Positions 1 to 12,207 of a DNA stretch of 64,000 nucleotides are shown here, piece after piece. The notes under the pieces were generated by a model. It saw nothing but the letters and a program-made list of their open reading frames with translations, did not search any database and had not been told where the DNA came from. The translations under genes were made by a program, and so were the position numbers. Source of the DNA: Fomes fomentarius (lineage: Eukaryota; Basidiomycota; Agaricomycetes; Polyporales; Polyporaceae); the NCBI GenBank assembly GCA_022606135.1, contig JABYQN010000010.1, positions 2,108,001 through 2,172,000 of the forward strand, read 5' to 3'. Position 1 is the stretch's first letter, and every line of letters begins with the position of its first letter.

Positions 1-346
1 TGCGGCTGTCCCAGCACTGGCACTGTCGTTGGAGGCGGCTATCTGGAGGCCTGTTGATGCCAATCCTGCGTTTGGTATCATTACTCTACTCGTTCCTATT
101 CCATTTGGCGCTATGGAGAGTAACCTCCTTGGACGATGAGAAGCTCATATGTAATTGAGGAGGAAAACGTGTGCTTGAATGTTGGGCAAGATCTGTCGAG
201 TCACTGCATCAACTCGGCCCTTTGTGTGTTGCTTTGATGTCGTGGACTGTTTGGCATGCAGCGATTGAGACTCATCGCGACGCCCCGCGAGACTCTATGC
301 TGGGTTCTTCGAAGTAGCGTCGTACTCACATTCTTTTCTCGCACAG
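1..346. other. Left edge: decayed 5' part of the Dus gene and an open tail
   Basis: Frame 2 is open from base 2 to a TGA at 137-139. It gives 45 hydrophobic residues that could be the last exon of an unidentified upstream gene; I cannot name it. Bases about 206-300 carry faint traces of a dihydrouridine-synthase N-terminal region (an R-P-F-V stretch, then F-G-x-Q-R-x-x-x-I-A). These traces are broken by stops and by loss of the Cys-Pro motif. Confidence 0.25.
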
Positions 347-1149
347 TGTCCGCGCTCTCCCACTCCCTCAACGTCCCTGTCTCGGCCAAACTCCGCCTAT
401 GCCAAAATACCGCAACCACGCACGAGCTCGGCGCGCGCCTCGAAGCTGCGGGCGCCTCATGGCTCACTCTGCATGCACGACACGTATCCGCGCGACGAAG
501 AAGGCAAGGAATGGCGGACCTCTCGCAAGTCAAGGAGTTGAAGAGCCGTGTAGGCGTACCGGTGGTGAGCAACGGAAACGTCAAGACCTGGGAGGACGTG
601 GTGGCGAATCGGGCTCAGACGGGCGCAGACGGGGTCATGGTCGGGGAGACGTTGCTAGCCAACCCGTGGTACGTCCATCTAGATATGCCACGCAAGCTCG
701 CTTGCGCGCATCGAGTGGGCATGACGACATCGCTCATGAACATTCTCGCTCCCGCTCCCGCTCCGCAGCCTGTTTGCGAACATCATTCCCGATCCTGTCA
801 GGATCTCGCTGGAGTATCTCGACATCTGTCGGGAACACCCGGATACGGCGACAATGCAGACGATTCAGACGCACGTTCGGCATATCGTAGACCACCAATG
901 GTGTGCACTCGTTTTCGCCATATGTTGGTCTTCGCTGACTGGCTCCGTAGCGGCCGCCGGCCATGGTACAACAGGTTTCGTGCGACTTTGGGGAAGTGCG
1001 AGACGGTTGACGAGATCGAGAGGATCCTGCGGGTTAAGGTGCAGCGCTGGAGAGGGCTTCCGCCCCTCATGGAAGAAGACGATGATGACGACGCCGCAGA
1101 TGAAGACGAGGGAAGCGAGGATACTAGACAGCAAGATCAAGATGGATAG
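347..1149 (+). pseudogene. tRNA-dihydrouridine synthase (Dus1-like), 3' part only
   Basis: Three exons can be read in phase: 347-668, 769-900 and 951-1149, with introns GTACGT..GCAG and GTGTGC..GTAG. They give a continuous Dus C-terminal half: a NVPVSAK strand, the EAAG..LTLHAR segment, the flavin-phosphate region (PVVSNGN, GADGVMVGE, LLANP), then the helical domain with RRPWYNRFRATLGKC and an acidic Glu/Asp tail. Dus enzymes reduce uridine to dihydrouridine in tRNA D-loops using FMN and NADPH. The 5' part with the first barrel strands and the catalytic Cys (GCP motif) is not readable upstream. I therefore read this as a 5'-truncated or decayed gene, although exons hidden by unusual splicing or lying left of the window are possible. 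The downstream exons are clean, so any decay is recent. Confidence 0.65.
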
Positions 1150-3411
1150 AAGGATTGGATAGAAGAATGAAGATGTCGAAGATGTGCTTGCTGCGATGTA
1201 AACTTCATGGTAGCTCTGGTAAGTCGATCGCCATGCGTCTTGGGAAATCTTCGTTGACCATCAGGATTCAGTGCTGAGGAATGGAGATGGGTGATTGTAC
1301 GTGATGGTCAGCCGCGCAGACGCCAGGAAGGGCGATGGGGCGATGGGTGCGTTCGTATGAAGTATATGCATAGGTGGCCTGTATCGCCGCTCAAGGTGGG
1401 ACAATTCGACGTTGGACATCTTCCCAAGCTTCGTGCGCATGAACAAGCGAATTCGATGCCGCCGAAGGCTTCTCGGCCAGATCGTGAACTCGACCTAGGT
1501 GAGCCACAGTCAACGGATCACAGTTAGGCTGAGCATAGACATCTTTCGCTTGACATATACTGTGCATACATTATTGAATCTGTCATAAACATGTCGCAAG
1601 CGACCACACGCGGCGCAGAATTTCACACCCCCGGAAGGACCGCCACGACGCATGCCTAGGAATTATTTACAGTGGCACTCGGCGGGAGTGAGCTGGGCCG
1701 TGCTCACCCAAGGCCGCCCAGATCGTGCACTAAGTCCCCGGTGCCGCCGGATTGTGACACTGGTGGCGCTACAACTCCCATGAGGCCCTCCACTTTGGCC
1801 TGCCTGTGGCATGCTTCCGCAGCCTATGTTACTGCATGATCGACGATCGGCGCCGGGCATCGTGTTATATCGTGAGCGACACAATCTGTTCCGGGAGACA
1901 AGACTCGATTAGAAGGCCCAGGATCTTGCATTATATGTAGGGTAAACGTGTACTCGGATCTGGCTTGGGTGTCCATTCCTATGTACGAAGCTAACAACCG
2001 GCCTCTTGTCTAGACCTCGGAGTGCGTTTCTGCCGCGCTCGTGCAGCGACAGATGAGATTGCTACGTCGAGCGATTTGCCACGGAAGACCGGCCATCCCG
2101 AATGCGCAAGTCGCAGCCGCTGTGCGTTCGAACTTCGCGATTGTATGTATCATCGGAGCAGGTCAGGCCGTGAGGACGAACGCCCATTTCGGGCGAGCAC
2201 AGCAATGAGCGTAGTCCTGCACCGGGCGGCTGGCTTGGTGCTGCTGTTCCGAGATCGTGGGCGACGCGGCCTTGTGGTCAGTATGCCTGTGAAGCGCAGC
2301 GGAGCCCAGGCGTGCCTGCGGCAAGTCTATTTCGGGATAAGGTGGGTCCGGTGCCGCGGCCGGCTGGTATGCGGGGGAGGACTGACGCGCTGATGGATCT
2401 GGAGATCTGATCATGAGAGGGATAAATTACGATGGTGGTGGCGGGGCTTTGAGCGCTAATATTCTAATGAAGACTTGAAGGAGAAGCGGGTCACAAGTTT
2501 CGCCGGGAAGTCGCCGCCCCGCTGACAAGGCAAGGGTGTTGTGTTTTGCTGCGAGGATGAGGATGAGGATGAGGAGACGTGATGGGATGTGATGCGCATG
2601 ATGCGCAAGGAAGAGCAGGTTCGTGCTTGCTTGCTTTGTGGAATTACAATTGCAGGGTCGTGGAGACGTTCCTGACAGATGGTTTAATCTAGCGGCGCCT
2701 GCGGGATGATGAGCTTATGCGCGTGTCACGGTCACGCCGGAACTCTGTGCAATGCGAGGGACCTGTTCCACTGCACTAGTCAGACTCATAGTATGGACCG
2801 CCTTAGCGAGTCATGAGCACATGGAGCTGCCATAGTGCATAAGATGCTATGTCAGTGCCTCAGTAACAATGTGGACTAAGCGTCGATTTACTTACCTGGT
2901 TGGCCGAATTCAGGGTATAAGGTTCACTAGCTATGGGAATGACCAGTGTTGCTCCTATGGTGTTGACTAATTGACAATTTTGAATGTCGGTACCAACGAG
3001 TGCAGCGTGAGATGAGCAATGACGTGTGCCGGGTGTGAGCCAGATATAGTAAAATGCCGGCGTTGTTTCGGAGAGTGTGACTATGCCGTGACATGGGATG
3101 GGCGCTGGTGTGATAGTCTCGAACAAAGCAAACGGATTGGGCGAGCCGACGCCAGCCAACGACCGCCCTGCCTTCTCCCTTCCCCTCGACGCCCTCCCGA
3201 CGTTCTTCCCCGTCCCTGCCGCCCACGGCCTCTTCTTTCTCGTCCACGACACACGTACGCACTTCTCTTGGTGGCGAACGGCGACGACGACATCTCTGCC
3301 ATCTAGTTTTTGTGTTCTCGCGATAAAGACACCAAAGTCCCTTTCATCCATACTTCCGCATTCACCGCTGGCGACAAACCCCTTCCCCGGCTTTTGCCCC
3401 GTGTTCGAGCG
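1150..3411. other. Intergenic region upstream of the G alpha gene
   Basis: I see no convincing gene. Short open frames at 2022-2414 on both strands lack recognisable motifs. There is a (GAGGAT)n run near 2557-2575. The last 300 bases are pyrimidine-rich on the + strand, as is usual just upstream of highly expressed fungal genes, and presumably form the promoter and 5'UTR of the G alpha gene. Confidence 0.4.
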
Positions 3412-4885
3412 ATGGGCAACTGTGTGTCCACCCAGGACCGCGAGGCGCAGATGCGTTCGCAGGAGATAGATAAGCAAATCGAGGAGGACTCGCGCAAGCT
3501 GAAGAAGGAGTGCAAGATCCTCCTCCTTGGCTCGGGCGAGTCGGGCAAGAGCACGATCGTGAAGCAGATGAAGATCATCCACCAGAACGGCTACACGCCT
3601 GAGGAGCGCGGCGCGTACCGCCAGACGATCTACAAGAACCTCCTCGACTCTGCCCACCACATCATCCTCGCCATGCGTAAGCTCGGCATGGACTGCGAAG
3701 ACCCCGCCAACCGCGTACGCACGGAGAAGATCCTCGACTACACCATTAACCCCGCCCCCACATTCTACTTTTCAGAGGAGATGGCCCAGGCTATCTACGA
3801 CCTTTGGAAGGACCCCGTTATCCCAAAGATCATGGACCACAGCAGCGAGTTCTACCTTATGGATAGCGCAAGCTAGTGAGTGTCAAATCTGTCCTCTTCA
3901 CTCTCCCAGTTTTCCTGGCCACGATGGAGCTGCGCCACATCTGCCCTCCCGAGACCTACAATTCCTCTCTATCCTTTCCGGCGCCTAATCACTGAGGGTA
4001 TCCGACACCCTCGGCGGTGTACGGCACCTCATGCAGTGTGTAATGACAGAGGCTGACAGTCGTCCGGTTGCAGCTTCTTCACGGAGGCCCTTCGAATAGG
4101 GACGCCAAATTACATCCCGACCGAGACCGATGTGCTACGAGCGCGAGCGACAAGTAGAGGGATTACGGAGACGCGGTTCTCATTAGGACCATTATCGTAA
4201 GCCTCCCTGCATCATCTGGCCCCTCCCATCTCCGCATTCACTTGTCTCTGTCGGAAAACGCTGACATGGCGCTGGCAGAATACATATGTTCGACGTCGGT
4301 GGTCAGCGATCAGAACGGAAGAAGTGGATACACTGTTTTGAGAGTGTAACAAGTATCATATTCTGCACTGCGCTCAGCGAGTACGATCAAGTACTGTTGG
4401 AGGATCGGAATCAGGTCCGTCATCCTTTGTCCTCTCTGCACCCGGCCTCGGGGTAGACGCTGACACTGCCTTGCGCGGCAGAAACGAATGGCGGAGTCTC
4501 TCATCCTCTTCGAGTCCGTAATCAACTCGAGGTGGTTCCTGCGGACGTCGATCATTCTCTTCCTGAACAAGATCGACGTCTTCAAGAGCAAGCTGCCAAA
4601 AGTACCTCTAGAACGATACTTTCCCGAATACACCGGCGGGCCCGACATCAACAAGGCGGCCAAGTATATCTTGTGGCGATTCATGCAGGCAAACCGGGCA
4701 CGATTGAGCGTGTACCCGCAGTACGTGGCTGTCTCCCCTGCGACCCGTTCCCGCGCGGGACGATGCTGACGTTTGTTCATCTCAGTCTAACACAAGCTAC
4801 CGATACGTCAAATATCAGGCTAGTGTTCGCGGCAGTCAAGGAGACAATATTGCAGAATGCGTTGAAGGATTCCGGCATCCTCTGA
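3412..4885 (+). CDS. Heterotrimeric G-protein alpha subunit
   Basis: Five exons (3412-3875, 4074-4196, 4279-4414, 4482-4720, 4786-4885) join in phase to 353 aa, the usual length for fungal G alpha. The protein starts MGNC, giving an N-myristoylation Gly2 and a palmitoylatable Cys4, so it should sit on the inner plasma membrane. Motifs in order: P-loop GSGESGKST (40-48), switch I with Arg179, switch [14 protein letters not shown] for guanine specificity, TQAT, and the C-terminal receptor contact ending DSGIL. That tail and the overall fit suggest the cAMP-pathway type (group III, GNA-3/Gpa1-like), but the subclass is an inference. Oddity: the switch I Thr that coordinates magnesium in other G alpha proteins is read here as Arg183 (AGA at 4156-4158). 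Exon 1 has strong G/C third positions, and the later exons much less. The start is fixed by the lipidation motif; an in-frame upstream extension is non-coding. Confidence 0.95.
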
Positions 4886-7800
4886 TCTCTCCTCTTCCTG
4901 TCCTTCTCGGTTTCTTGGTCTTGGAGGAGGAGGTATTAATGTAGTGTCACTTTCGCTCAGTAAGTCTCCTCGTGTTCGCTGTCCCCTGCGTTTGAGTGTT
5001 GACGCCCGTCCGCCCAGGCCCTCCCAATCGCATCTGCATCCACTCATTTTTGTCACGTCCCCGCCACGTCTGTCTGTACGCATGCATGTCTCACGTCTCG
5101 TCTCTCATCTGGCCCCGTAACGTCCGTCCACAATTCATGATCTCGTCGTCGCTTTTGTATGTTGTCGCTCAACCCCCATATCGCCCCTCGCCCCTCGCCC
5201 CCCCTCTACCCTGTGTTTTGCAGGATCCCTGTCGCACTCTCCCGCTCTCCCTGACACCGTCGTCGTCATCCCTACGCCCTGGTGATGCTCCGTTCTCCTG
5301 GTCATGTCCTCAGAAGACCAGTCGACTGGCTTCTGCGCAGCTGTTGGATTGCCCTTCGAGTCACATCGTGGTCGTCATCTGACCCCAGTGATGTCCTTCC
5401 ATCTGGCGCTCCCATCGAAGCTCGCGCGAGTGGATGCCCCTGCTGTACGATGGCATCCGACTTGCCAGAGCCATTCAGGGGTGTCTTCGCTCATTGGCAG
5501 CGGCGCACCTGTCTGGTGATTTCGTATGCGCACCTCGTTTTCTTCCGCCCGCGCGATTCCCCTCACCCATCGTGGTTCTTGTTTCAGTTGTTGCCAATAC
5601 GGACACTGCTTGCTACACGGGTCAATTCAACGGACGCCTCCTCCAGTGCCGACCTAACTACCTATCCCCTCCCACCTATCCACCCACCTATCATTTTCAT
5701 CCTCATTCCCATCTTCTTTTGCATCGGTGCTTGCTGTTTGCTTCTTCTCCTGTCTCTCCCTTGCCACCCACCCTATCTTATTATACATGATCATGACCCG
5801 GCCACGGAGCCGCCGCGCCGTCGCACTAGCCATCGTCTCCTCCCCACTCCCTCCGCCTCTTCACGTCCCTCACAGCCGACAATCCGCTGGTCCGTCCTAT
5901 GTACATGGGGAACCTGTAGGCACGCGACGCGGAGCGTGGTGTACATATACATACACACTAGGTGTTACGCAGTGTATACGTACCCGCACCCCTAGGGCTT
6001 CCGCCCGTCGCGTGCTGCATGTATCGCCGCGTGCGCACTCTCCGCAGGCGCAGGGCAGTGGCGTCTGCCCAAGATGGCATTGGTGGTATTAGCTCCCCCC
6101 GGTTTTCTTGTACATGTCTGCGTCGTTGTCCTTTTTGTTTGTTTTCTGTTCTGGCTGGATCCGGGGTGATGATGTGTTTCCCATTCCTCATGTACAAGGT
6201 TCCGCCACACCCCCCCTTCTCACCCGCTCCCTTCGCTGGGTGTTGTCAACTCGACAACTCGACAACAGCAACGCGGCGCATCAGTCATTGTCCCTCGCAC
6301 TCTACCTCTACCTATACACATACGTCTACTTATCTGCCGCACCTACTTACTCTACCTACGTGCCGCGCGCCCTTCCCTTGGCCTCCCCGAGTCCCTTTCC
6401 CATCACCCAGCGCTCTATGGCGGCGTCCCTCTTTGCCTCTCCCCTCTTCCTCTTCCTCTACCTCTACCTCTACCTCCTCCGCGTCTCGGCCTCTGTCCGT
6501 TGCTTCTGCGAGCTTTGCGTGGAAAATGTAACAGTATCGAGTTCTAGAGATAATTCATTACCTGGAAGTCCTCTTTGGGTGGTGTGCACGACTCCCCGGC
6601 TTGATCAAGGTAAGCTCATTTTGAGGGCGACTTCACAGTTCACACATACTAACGCACATTGCACTTCGGGAGTTGGAGATGGCATAGGAGCGCGTAGAAT
6701 GGACTGGCCCCCGGAGGATGCGCGAGCGCACATTGATGATTGCGCACAGTATCATTGATACACTCCCGATCGCGCGTCGACTACTGGACAGATATACAGC
6801 AGCATGACTCGGATCTATGGCAGTCTTCAGCGATGATACTCCCATGAGCCGCAGTGTAACTGACAGTCTGACACCGGTGTATAGGTGGAACGCGTTCGAC
6901 ATAGCCTCATCCCTGGCGCTACCCTTCGCTCAACTTCATATATACGCTTCTGGCGAGTGCCCGCCCGAGGCACAGTTTTTCCTCCTAACTCAGGCTCTTA
7001 TTAATATGCTTGTCCCTCGCCTCGTCACTGCTGTGATTCTTGTGATAGTCTTCGCTGTGCTAACAGGCGTACAATTAGTATACTATGACAAGCAGGCGGG
7101 GCCTGCCACGGTACCGAAGCAGTGGATCACGGGCACGAGAGGGGTGCGTCTGGGGACCTGTCTATAACCAAGTGATATTTTCTGACGTCTACCTCGTCTT
7201 TGCATACAGGTTGGATAGCGGTGAGAGCCTAGAGGCGTCGAGCACGGTGGGTAACAAAGCCCGGGCGCTAATAAACTGTAAGAGACCGCCTATCATCAGC
7301 TTCCAAATTGGGTACCTTCCACTACGACTTGATCAGCGAAGTACTTCAGTGATATTATCATGACTCGACATTTCGCATGTTCACATACCACTTATATTTT
7401 TGTGAGGCGTGCAACCCTAGAAAATCTGGTACCCATGCTTACCAACGAACCAATGAATTAAGAAGGCCGCCGGGACTGACTACTTAAGTTCAAATATGCG
7501 CTAGTGCTAACAGCGATCTCACAACTGAAATACGATCTTCGCAACCAGCATGTCACTGGCGTGTCCCTGTGGTACTTGAGATCAGTACGTGTTGAGTCGA
7601 CTGCATCTATGTGCGGCCGCTTGGAAATCCCTGGGACTGTTCACCTTCTCGTCTTGCAGCCTGAGGGTTTGTTTTCCCTGATGTTGACGTCCTCACATGT
7701 GTGTAGATATGCTACGGCGAGCATGCGATTGCCTAGCAACCCCAGCTAGATGGATACCATGGAGGCGTACGTTCCGACACCCCAATGCCAACAACCAACT

Positions 7801-8520
7801 CCGATATGCATATGCATACAGATCGCCGTGTGCTTGGATTCGTACGCGGCGTGGACCTCTCTACTAAACCCTTCAAGGTCCCCGATGCGAGGGCGATACT
7901 AGAGTACTAGGATCTCTCTCGCTCGGACGTTTGACCAACTCGCGGCTACGAGTTAGCCACAATGTCAACAACGAAACCCCCCGCCGTAGTCTCCATCGAG
8001 TCTCCAGAGGGACGCCTCTGCGCATGCGCACACTCGGAGCTGCCTTCTGCAACGAGGGTCTGACGATGCTTCGACAGTGCTTGCGAGAAACAGTCGAATA
8101 ACCTCTTTAGTTAGTGCGACTGCAAGTTTCCAAGTCCCGACCCGTTCTCCTACCCTTTTGACCGGTACACTTTCTCGGGCATTATCTCCATCTTGGCCCT
8201 CGACGGTGTGCTCCGATCACGTCGGGATCTATTCTCAAGTCGCCGTGGCACTCGGAGACCGTTCGTGGTGCAATCTTTCTCGATGATGTCGAAGAGGGGT
8301 CGTAGTACGTACACTTCAACAATTGGGCAGGAATGGGGAACATGAACGACCATACACGTAACGTACTGATATCGCACCCGCGTCCTGTTTCTACTTTCCA
8401 ACCGACACATGAGAAGGGGGCCCGCGGTACTTGCTCCAACCGTTTAGGTACGTTCCGGATGATGTATCGGTCTTGCCCATGGGCGTACAATACCCACGAT
8501 GCGTTACGGTTGGTGTATGA
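4886..8520. other. Long gene-poor stretch with pyrimidine-rich tracts
   Basis: Nothing here reads as a gene. From about 5000 to 6500 the + strand is strongly C/T-rich with degenerate (CTCTAC)n and (CTTCCT)n repeats near 6295-6475. This opens long meaningless frames in several phases. The first part is probably the 3'UTR and terminator of the G alpha gene. Frames around 6817-7360 and 8077-8290 lack recognisable motifs. Confidence 0.4.
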
Positions 8521-10388
8521 TTATCTCCAAGGGTCCGTGCTCATCGTGAGCGGGTTCTCCTGAGTGATGGCATCGTCATCGTAGATACCGTCTATCTCGA
8601 ACCATGCGTGCTGGCTGCGGGAAAACATCTCGAGAATCGTGTCGCGATCTAGCTGTTCCACGTATCCTGGGTCCTCCCTCGACAGATCAAGGTCGGAAGC
8701 ATCATCCTCGTCCGTGCCGTTGCCATCGTCGTCGCTGCCTGTGTCCGAGCCGTCTGATATGAGAGACGTCGTATCCTCTCCGTCCTTGTCTGGGGCCTCG
8801 CTGCTCGAGTCGGAATTGTCATCGCTGCATCTGTCGTCGTCCTTCTCGTCACTGCATCTGGAGTCCGAATCCGCCGCATCCTGTGGGTGGCGATAGACCC
8901 TATCCTCCCCAAGGAGGCACATCTTGGTATCTTTGGCAAGGTCGTGAGCGCCGCACTCGCACCTGAGCGCGGTATATGGCCACAGATCCACCAGGAGAGC
9001 CCACGAAGTCTGAATCACCCGCCCTCCCGGTACTTCATGCACCCGCCATTCACCACGCTCGACGGGAGGGAAGATGCGCGGGACATCTATCGTGCTGAGG
9101 TCATTGAGCAGGCCTCCTCCGATCACCCGGATGATACATGATGCAGGCACGCCGCTCTTACGCACCGCCGAGCGTATCCGATCGGATTGGTCCGTGTACG
9201 GGGAACGATTCCTATAGGCGCTCCGAAGATAGTCCTCCCTGTCCCATGCCCACATATCCAAGCAACGCAGATGGGGAAGCGTGAGCAGCGGAACGTCCTT
9301 GACTTGGAGCGACTGGGGAAGGACGAGGTGATGCAGTGTCGGGCAGAGCTCGGAGAGTTGCTTGAGGCCGCGCGGAGAGAACCGCGAAAAGGTATACAGG
9401 TGGAGGTAGCGGAGCTGACGTCCGTGTGCGCGCAGTAGATCGATGGGTACGGCATCGTAGTAAACCACTGTCAGGGAGCGTAGCTTGGGCAACGTCCACT
9501 TCGTCGTAACGTAGTCCGTAGGTATGTAAATCGTCAGGTCCTCGAGTGATGGAAGTGACATTGGTTCGAGGGAGGAGAAAGGTTCTGGAGGCAAGACTTG
9601 ATGGTTGTAGAGCGTAAGTGAGACGAGATGCACCGCGCTGGCTAGGAGGCGGTGAATTACGGGGAGTTGCCGGTCCGTGAGAGTGGTAGTGAAGCGCAAA
9701 CGTTGTAGTTGCTGATAGTTGTGGGGAGTGATCATCCATGTAGGGATGGACTCGTGCACGGTATCGTCAACGTCAGCTTGGCCCAGGTAAGGGAAATGAT
9801 CCTCAGTACAAAGGGAGACTTCTTTGAGCATGGTGCAACGCGACACGATCGTCTCGAAGTCTTCCTTGACCACGTCGCTGCACGAGGGGAGAATCGCAAG
9901 ATTGTCTATATGTATCACCTTGATCAAACGAGCGAAATCACAATTCTCCAGTCGTAGAGTTCGAGCAAGCGCGACGATCTGGCCCATCCGACGAATGACG
10001 ATATCTTCGTATAGGGCCTCGATTGCTGGCCCATGCCATGACTTGCAAACCAGAGCGAGAGCCTTTTTGGTTCGCATCGTCTCCATCCAGGAGCTACGCC
10101 GCCCCAAACGTAGACTGGGGTCGCAGGAATACTGTCGTGGAGGTGCGTCGGATTGAAAGATGCAAAGTAAGATCTCAGGAGAAAGCATGGCCCAGTCGCG
10201 ATGGTATGCGAGGCGATGGTGCAAGTGCTTCAGACATCCGTCAGGAATACATATCAAGATGTAGCAAGGCAAAGGGGACATACGGTATTTTTGTCGACGA
10301 GCCTGGCGACTTCGCTGGAGAGTCGGGCATTGTTCTTCTCCAGCGCGCTGATATGAGCGATCAAAGCCGCTGTGTCGGTAGACGTCAT
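8521..10388 (-). CDS. F-box protein with coiled-coil N-terminus and LRR-like body
   Basis: Two exons on the minus strand: 10388-10284 (35 codons, phase 0), a 56-nt intron, then 10227-8521; 603 aa. Exon 1 encodes a short coiled coil (ALEKNNARLSSEVARL). Exon 2 opens with an F-box-like segment (LSPEILLCIFQSDAPP, then KKALALVCKSWHGPAIEALYEDIVIRRMGQI). Next come about 300 residues of irregular leucine-rich repeats (LQRLRF, LVSLTL, LEDLTI, LRSLTV, LRYLHL, LHHLVL, LRCLDM). The end is a long Asp/Ser-rich acidic stretch with a short ordered tail. F-box proteins bind Skp1 and present substrates to SCF ubiquitin ligases; the target here is unknown. It is a clear paralogue of the gene at 14959-17095, sharing the YEDIVIRRMGQI block. 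The intron was chosen because the coiled coil joins the F-box in phase with a good branch site (CTGAC). Confidence 0.8.
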
Positions 10389-11256
10389 TTCGAACGTGTA
10401 GAGAGCGTCAAGTACGGTTTAATACAGGCGTGGTAGGGAGGTGGTGGGAGACGTTTAGCTACGAAATAAACCCCTGAGCTACCAGCGGCTAGTTATCTGC
10501 CAGGAGACGCCCACTCTCCGCTAGACCCGGACCGAACTTGGAGTCATGCTCATTGGAAACTTGAACATCGATATTTGCACATCTGCCAATGTCCTTGCAA
10601 GCCTCGCGCGAGTCAGCTCTTTCGGCTGCATAGTACACGTCCCCAGATAAGCTCTGCACTCAATATCTAACTGAGTAAGTATCATAGTAATCCTCGAGCG
10701 CTTTCACGCTGGGCCCAGGTCCATTCGTTAGTCGCTCTCCATACTGTAGCCTCGTGTCTGACCCTTCTCTACTGCCCGTGTTCGAGCTCCTTGACGAGTA
10801 TCAGGTCCAGTGAGAATACCAGTATGACAGCATTTGCAACTCGCTGTGTTCTGGCGAGCTGGATCTGCGTTGGAACAGAGAGACAGGAAGTTGCGCTCAA
10901 TTGAGAGGGCATGCTAACTAAGTCTGTTGCTCTCGCGGTGGCTGGAACGAAGGTGAGTACATAGCCCCTGGAAAGGGCCTGTACACAGTGTGCTTATTGG
11001 TACTCTCTTTCTTCCTTCGTCCGCTGATTTGAGACATCCTCCATGGACTGGATTGGATTGTTCCTTCAGGGTAGTGCGCGATTTCAATATTTGGCCCGGT
11101 TGTCGTACTATGCGCTGCTGTAAAATACGCTCATGGTGGGGGTGGGGGTGAGGGGATCAGCGGATATAGCTGTGAGCGATAAACTAATACTGCTCAACGC
11201 CCCTTCTCCTTCCTATGGCTGCTCTCCTGTGCTCATTCCGTCAACATAGAAAACAT
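10389..11256. other. Intergenic, no gene seen
   Basis: The stretch lies upstream of the F-box gene and downstream of the dehydrogenase gene. It has no long open frame and no recognisable motif. A short G-rich run (GGTGGGGGTGGGGGTGAGGGG) lies near 11134-11154. Confidence 0.4.
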
Positions 11257-12207
11257 CTACCATTGGAGCCGTTCCCCCTTGTGATTGAAGAACTGGCCCG
11301 AGCTCTCCTTTGTGAGTGTCGGGATAAGCTTGAGGATCCCCGCGACACCGACTGGAACTTCGAGCGGCGCATGCGGGCCACCCAAATCTGGAGATGCGAA
11401 TCATCACTATCCGATCGCAATATAGAGAATAGAGCGCTGTGCTCACCAGTCTTCAGCCACCCAGGCTCAACAGCAACCGTCGTGATATCCGGATGTTCCT
11501 TGGCCTGCTTGTACACCAGCATGTTCAGCGCCGCTTTCGAAATGGAGTACGACGTGAACAACGGCCCGCCAATGTCGAGGGTTATGACGCCAAGGGCACT
11601 TGAGACGTGCAAAACGGTCTTCTTTTGGCTCTTCTGGACCAGCGGAAGGAAGGCTTGCGAGACGAGCGCGGGTCCGACGACGTTCGTCTCGAACGTGTCT
11701 AGAAGGTTTGCTGCGGTTGCATTGTACGGCGTGTCGTCCTTGCCGGGAGCCTGTATCCAAGAACACAGAAAGACAAGGAGGCGGCATATACATACAAGGT
11801 CAACGATTAGGTCACAAGTGGCAAGAGCCAGAGGATAACGTACGATACCAGCATTGTTAACGAGGTAGTCAACGCCCTTATCGCCGACTATCTTCTCCAC
11901 TTCGACTGCAGCAGTGCGGATCGACTCGGGATCTATCACGTCGAGATGCAAGACATGCAAACGCTTTGGATGGCCCTCTGAGAGTGAGGTCAGCGCGGTT
12001 GAGTGGTTCCGGGTGGTCGCGATGACGGTGGCGGCGGCGGAGGATTCGAGGAGCTGTTTCGTCAGCCCCAGGCCAATGCCGCGGTTGGCTCTGGGAAAAG
12101 GTGTCAGAGAACGTGAGTGAGGATGATCTTGGAACAGGAAAAAGGGCGCAAGGGAGTCAGGATGCGCACCCGGTGATGAACCACACATATCCTTCCGAGT
12201 TGGACAT
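11257..12207 (-). CDS. Short-chain dehydrogenase/reductase (SDR)
   Basis: Four exons (12207-12170, 12090-11844, 11750-11447, 11387-11257) join in phase to 239 aa, a normal length for a classical SDR. The protein opens with a beta strand, then the nucleotide-binding TGANRGIG motif split by intron 1 (residues 12-19). NNAG is at 91-94. The catalytic tetrad is complete: Asn118, Ser145/146, Tyr163 and Lys167 (YSISK). PGW after the active site and a C-terminal FFNHKGERLQW resemble the carbonyl-reductase/C-factor-like group of NAD(P)H-dependent cytosolic oxidoreductases. The substrate cannot be told from the sequence. All splice sites are GT-AG. The gene lies between the two F-box paralogues and shows no functional link to them. 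Confidence 0.9.

Noticed and set aside
2022..2414. Open frames on both strands
   Set aside because: No conserved motif; one frame ends in a plausible C-terminal peptide, but no upstream exon could be joined to it.
5282..6758. Several long plus-strand frames after the G alpha gene
   Set aside because: They overlap in different phases across a pyrimidine-rich tract and read as low-complexity Leu/Ser/Pro, typical of UTR sequence.
8639..9438. Plus-strand frames over the F-box gene
   Set aside because: Shadows of the minus-strand acidic tail and repeats.
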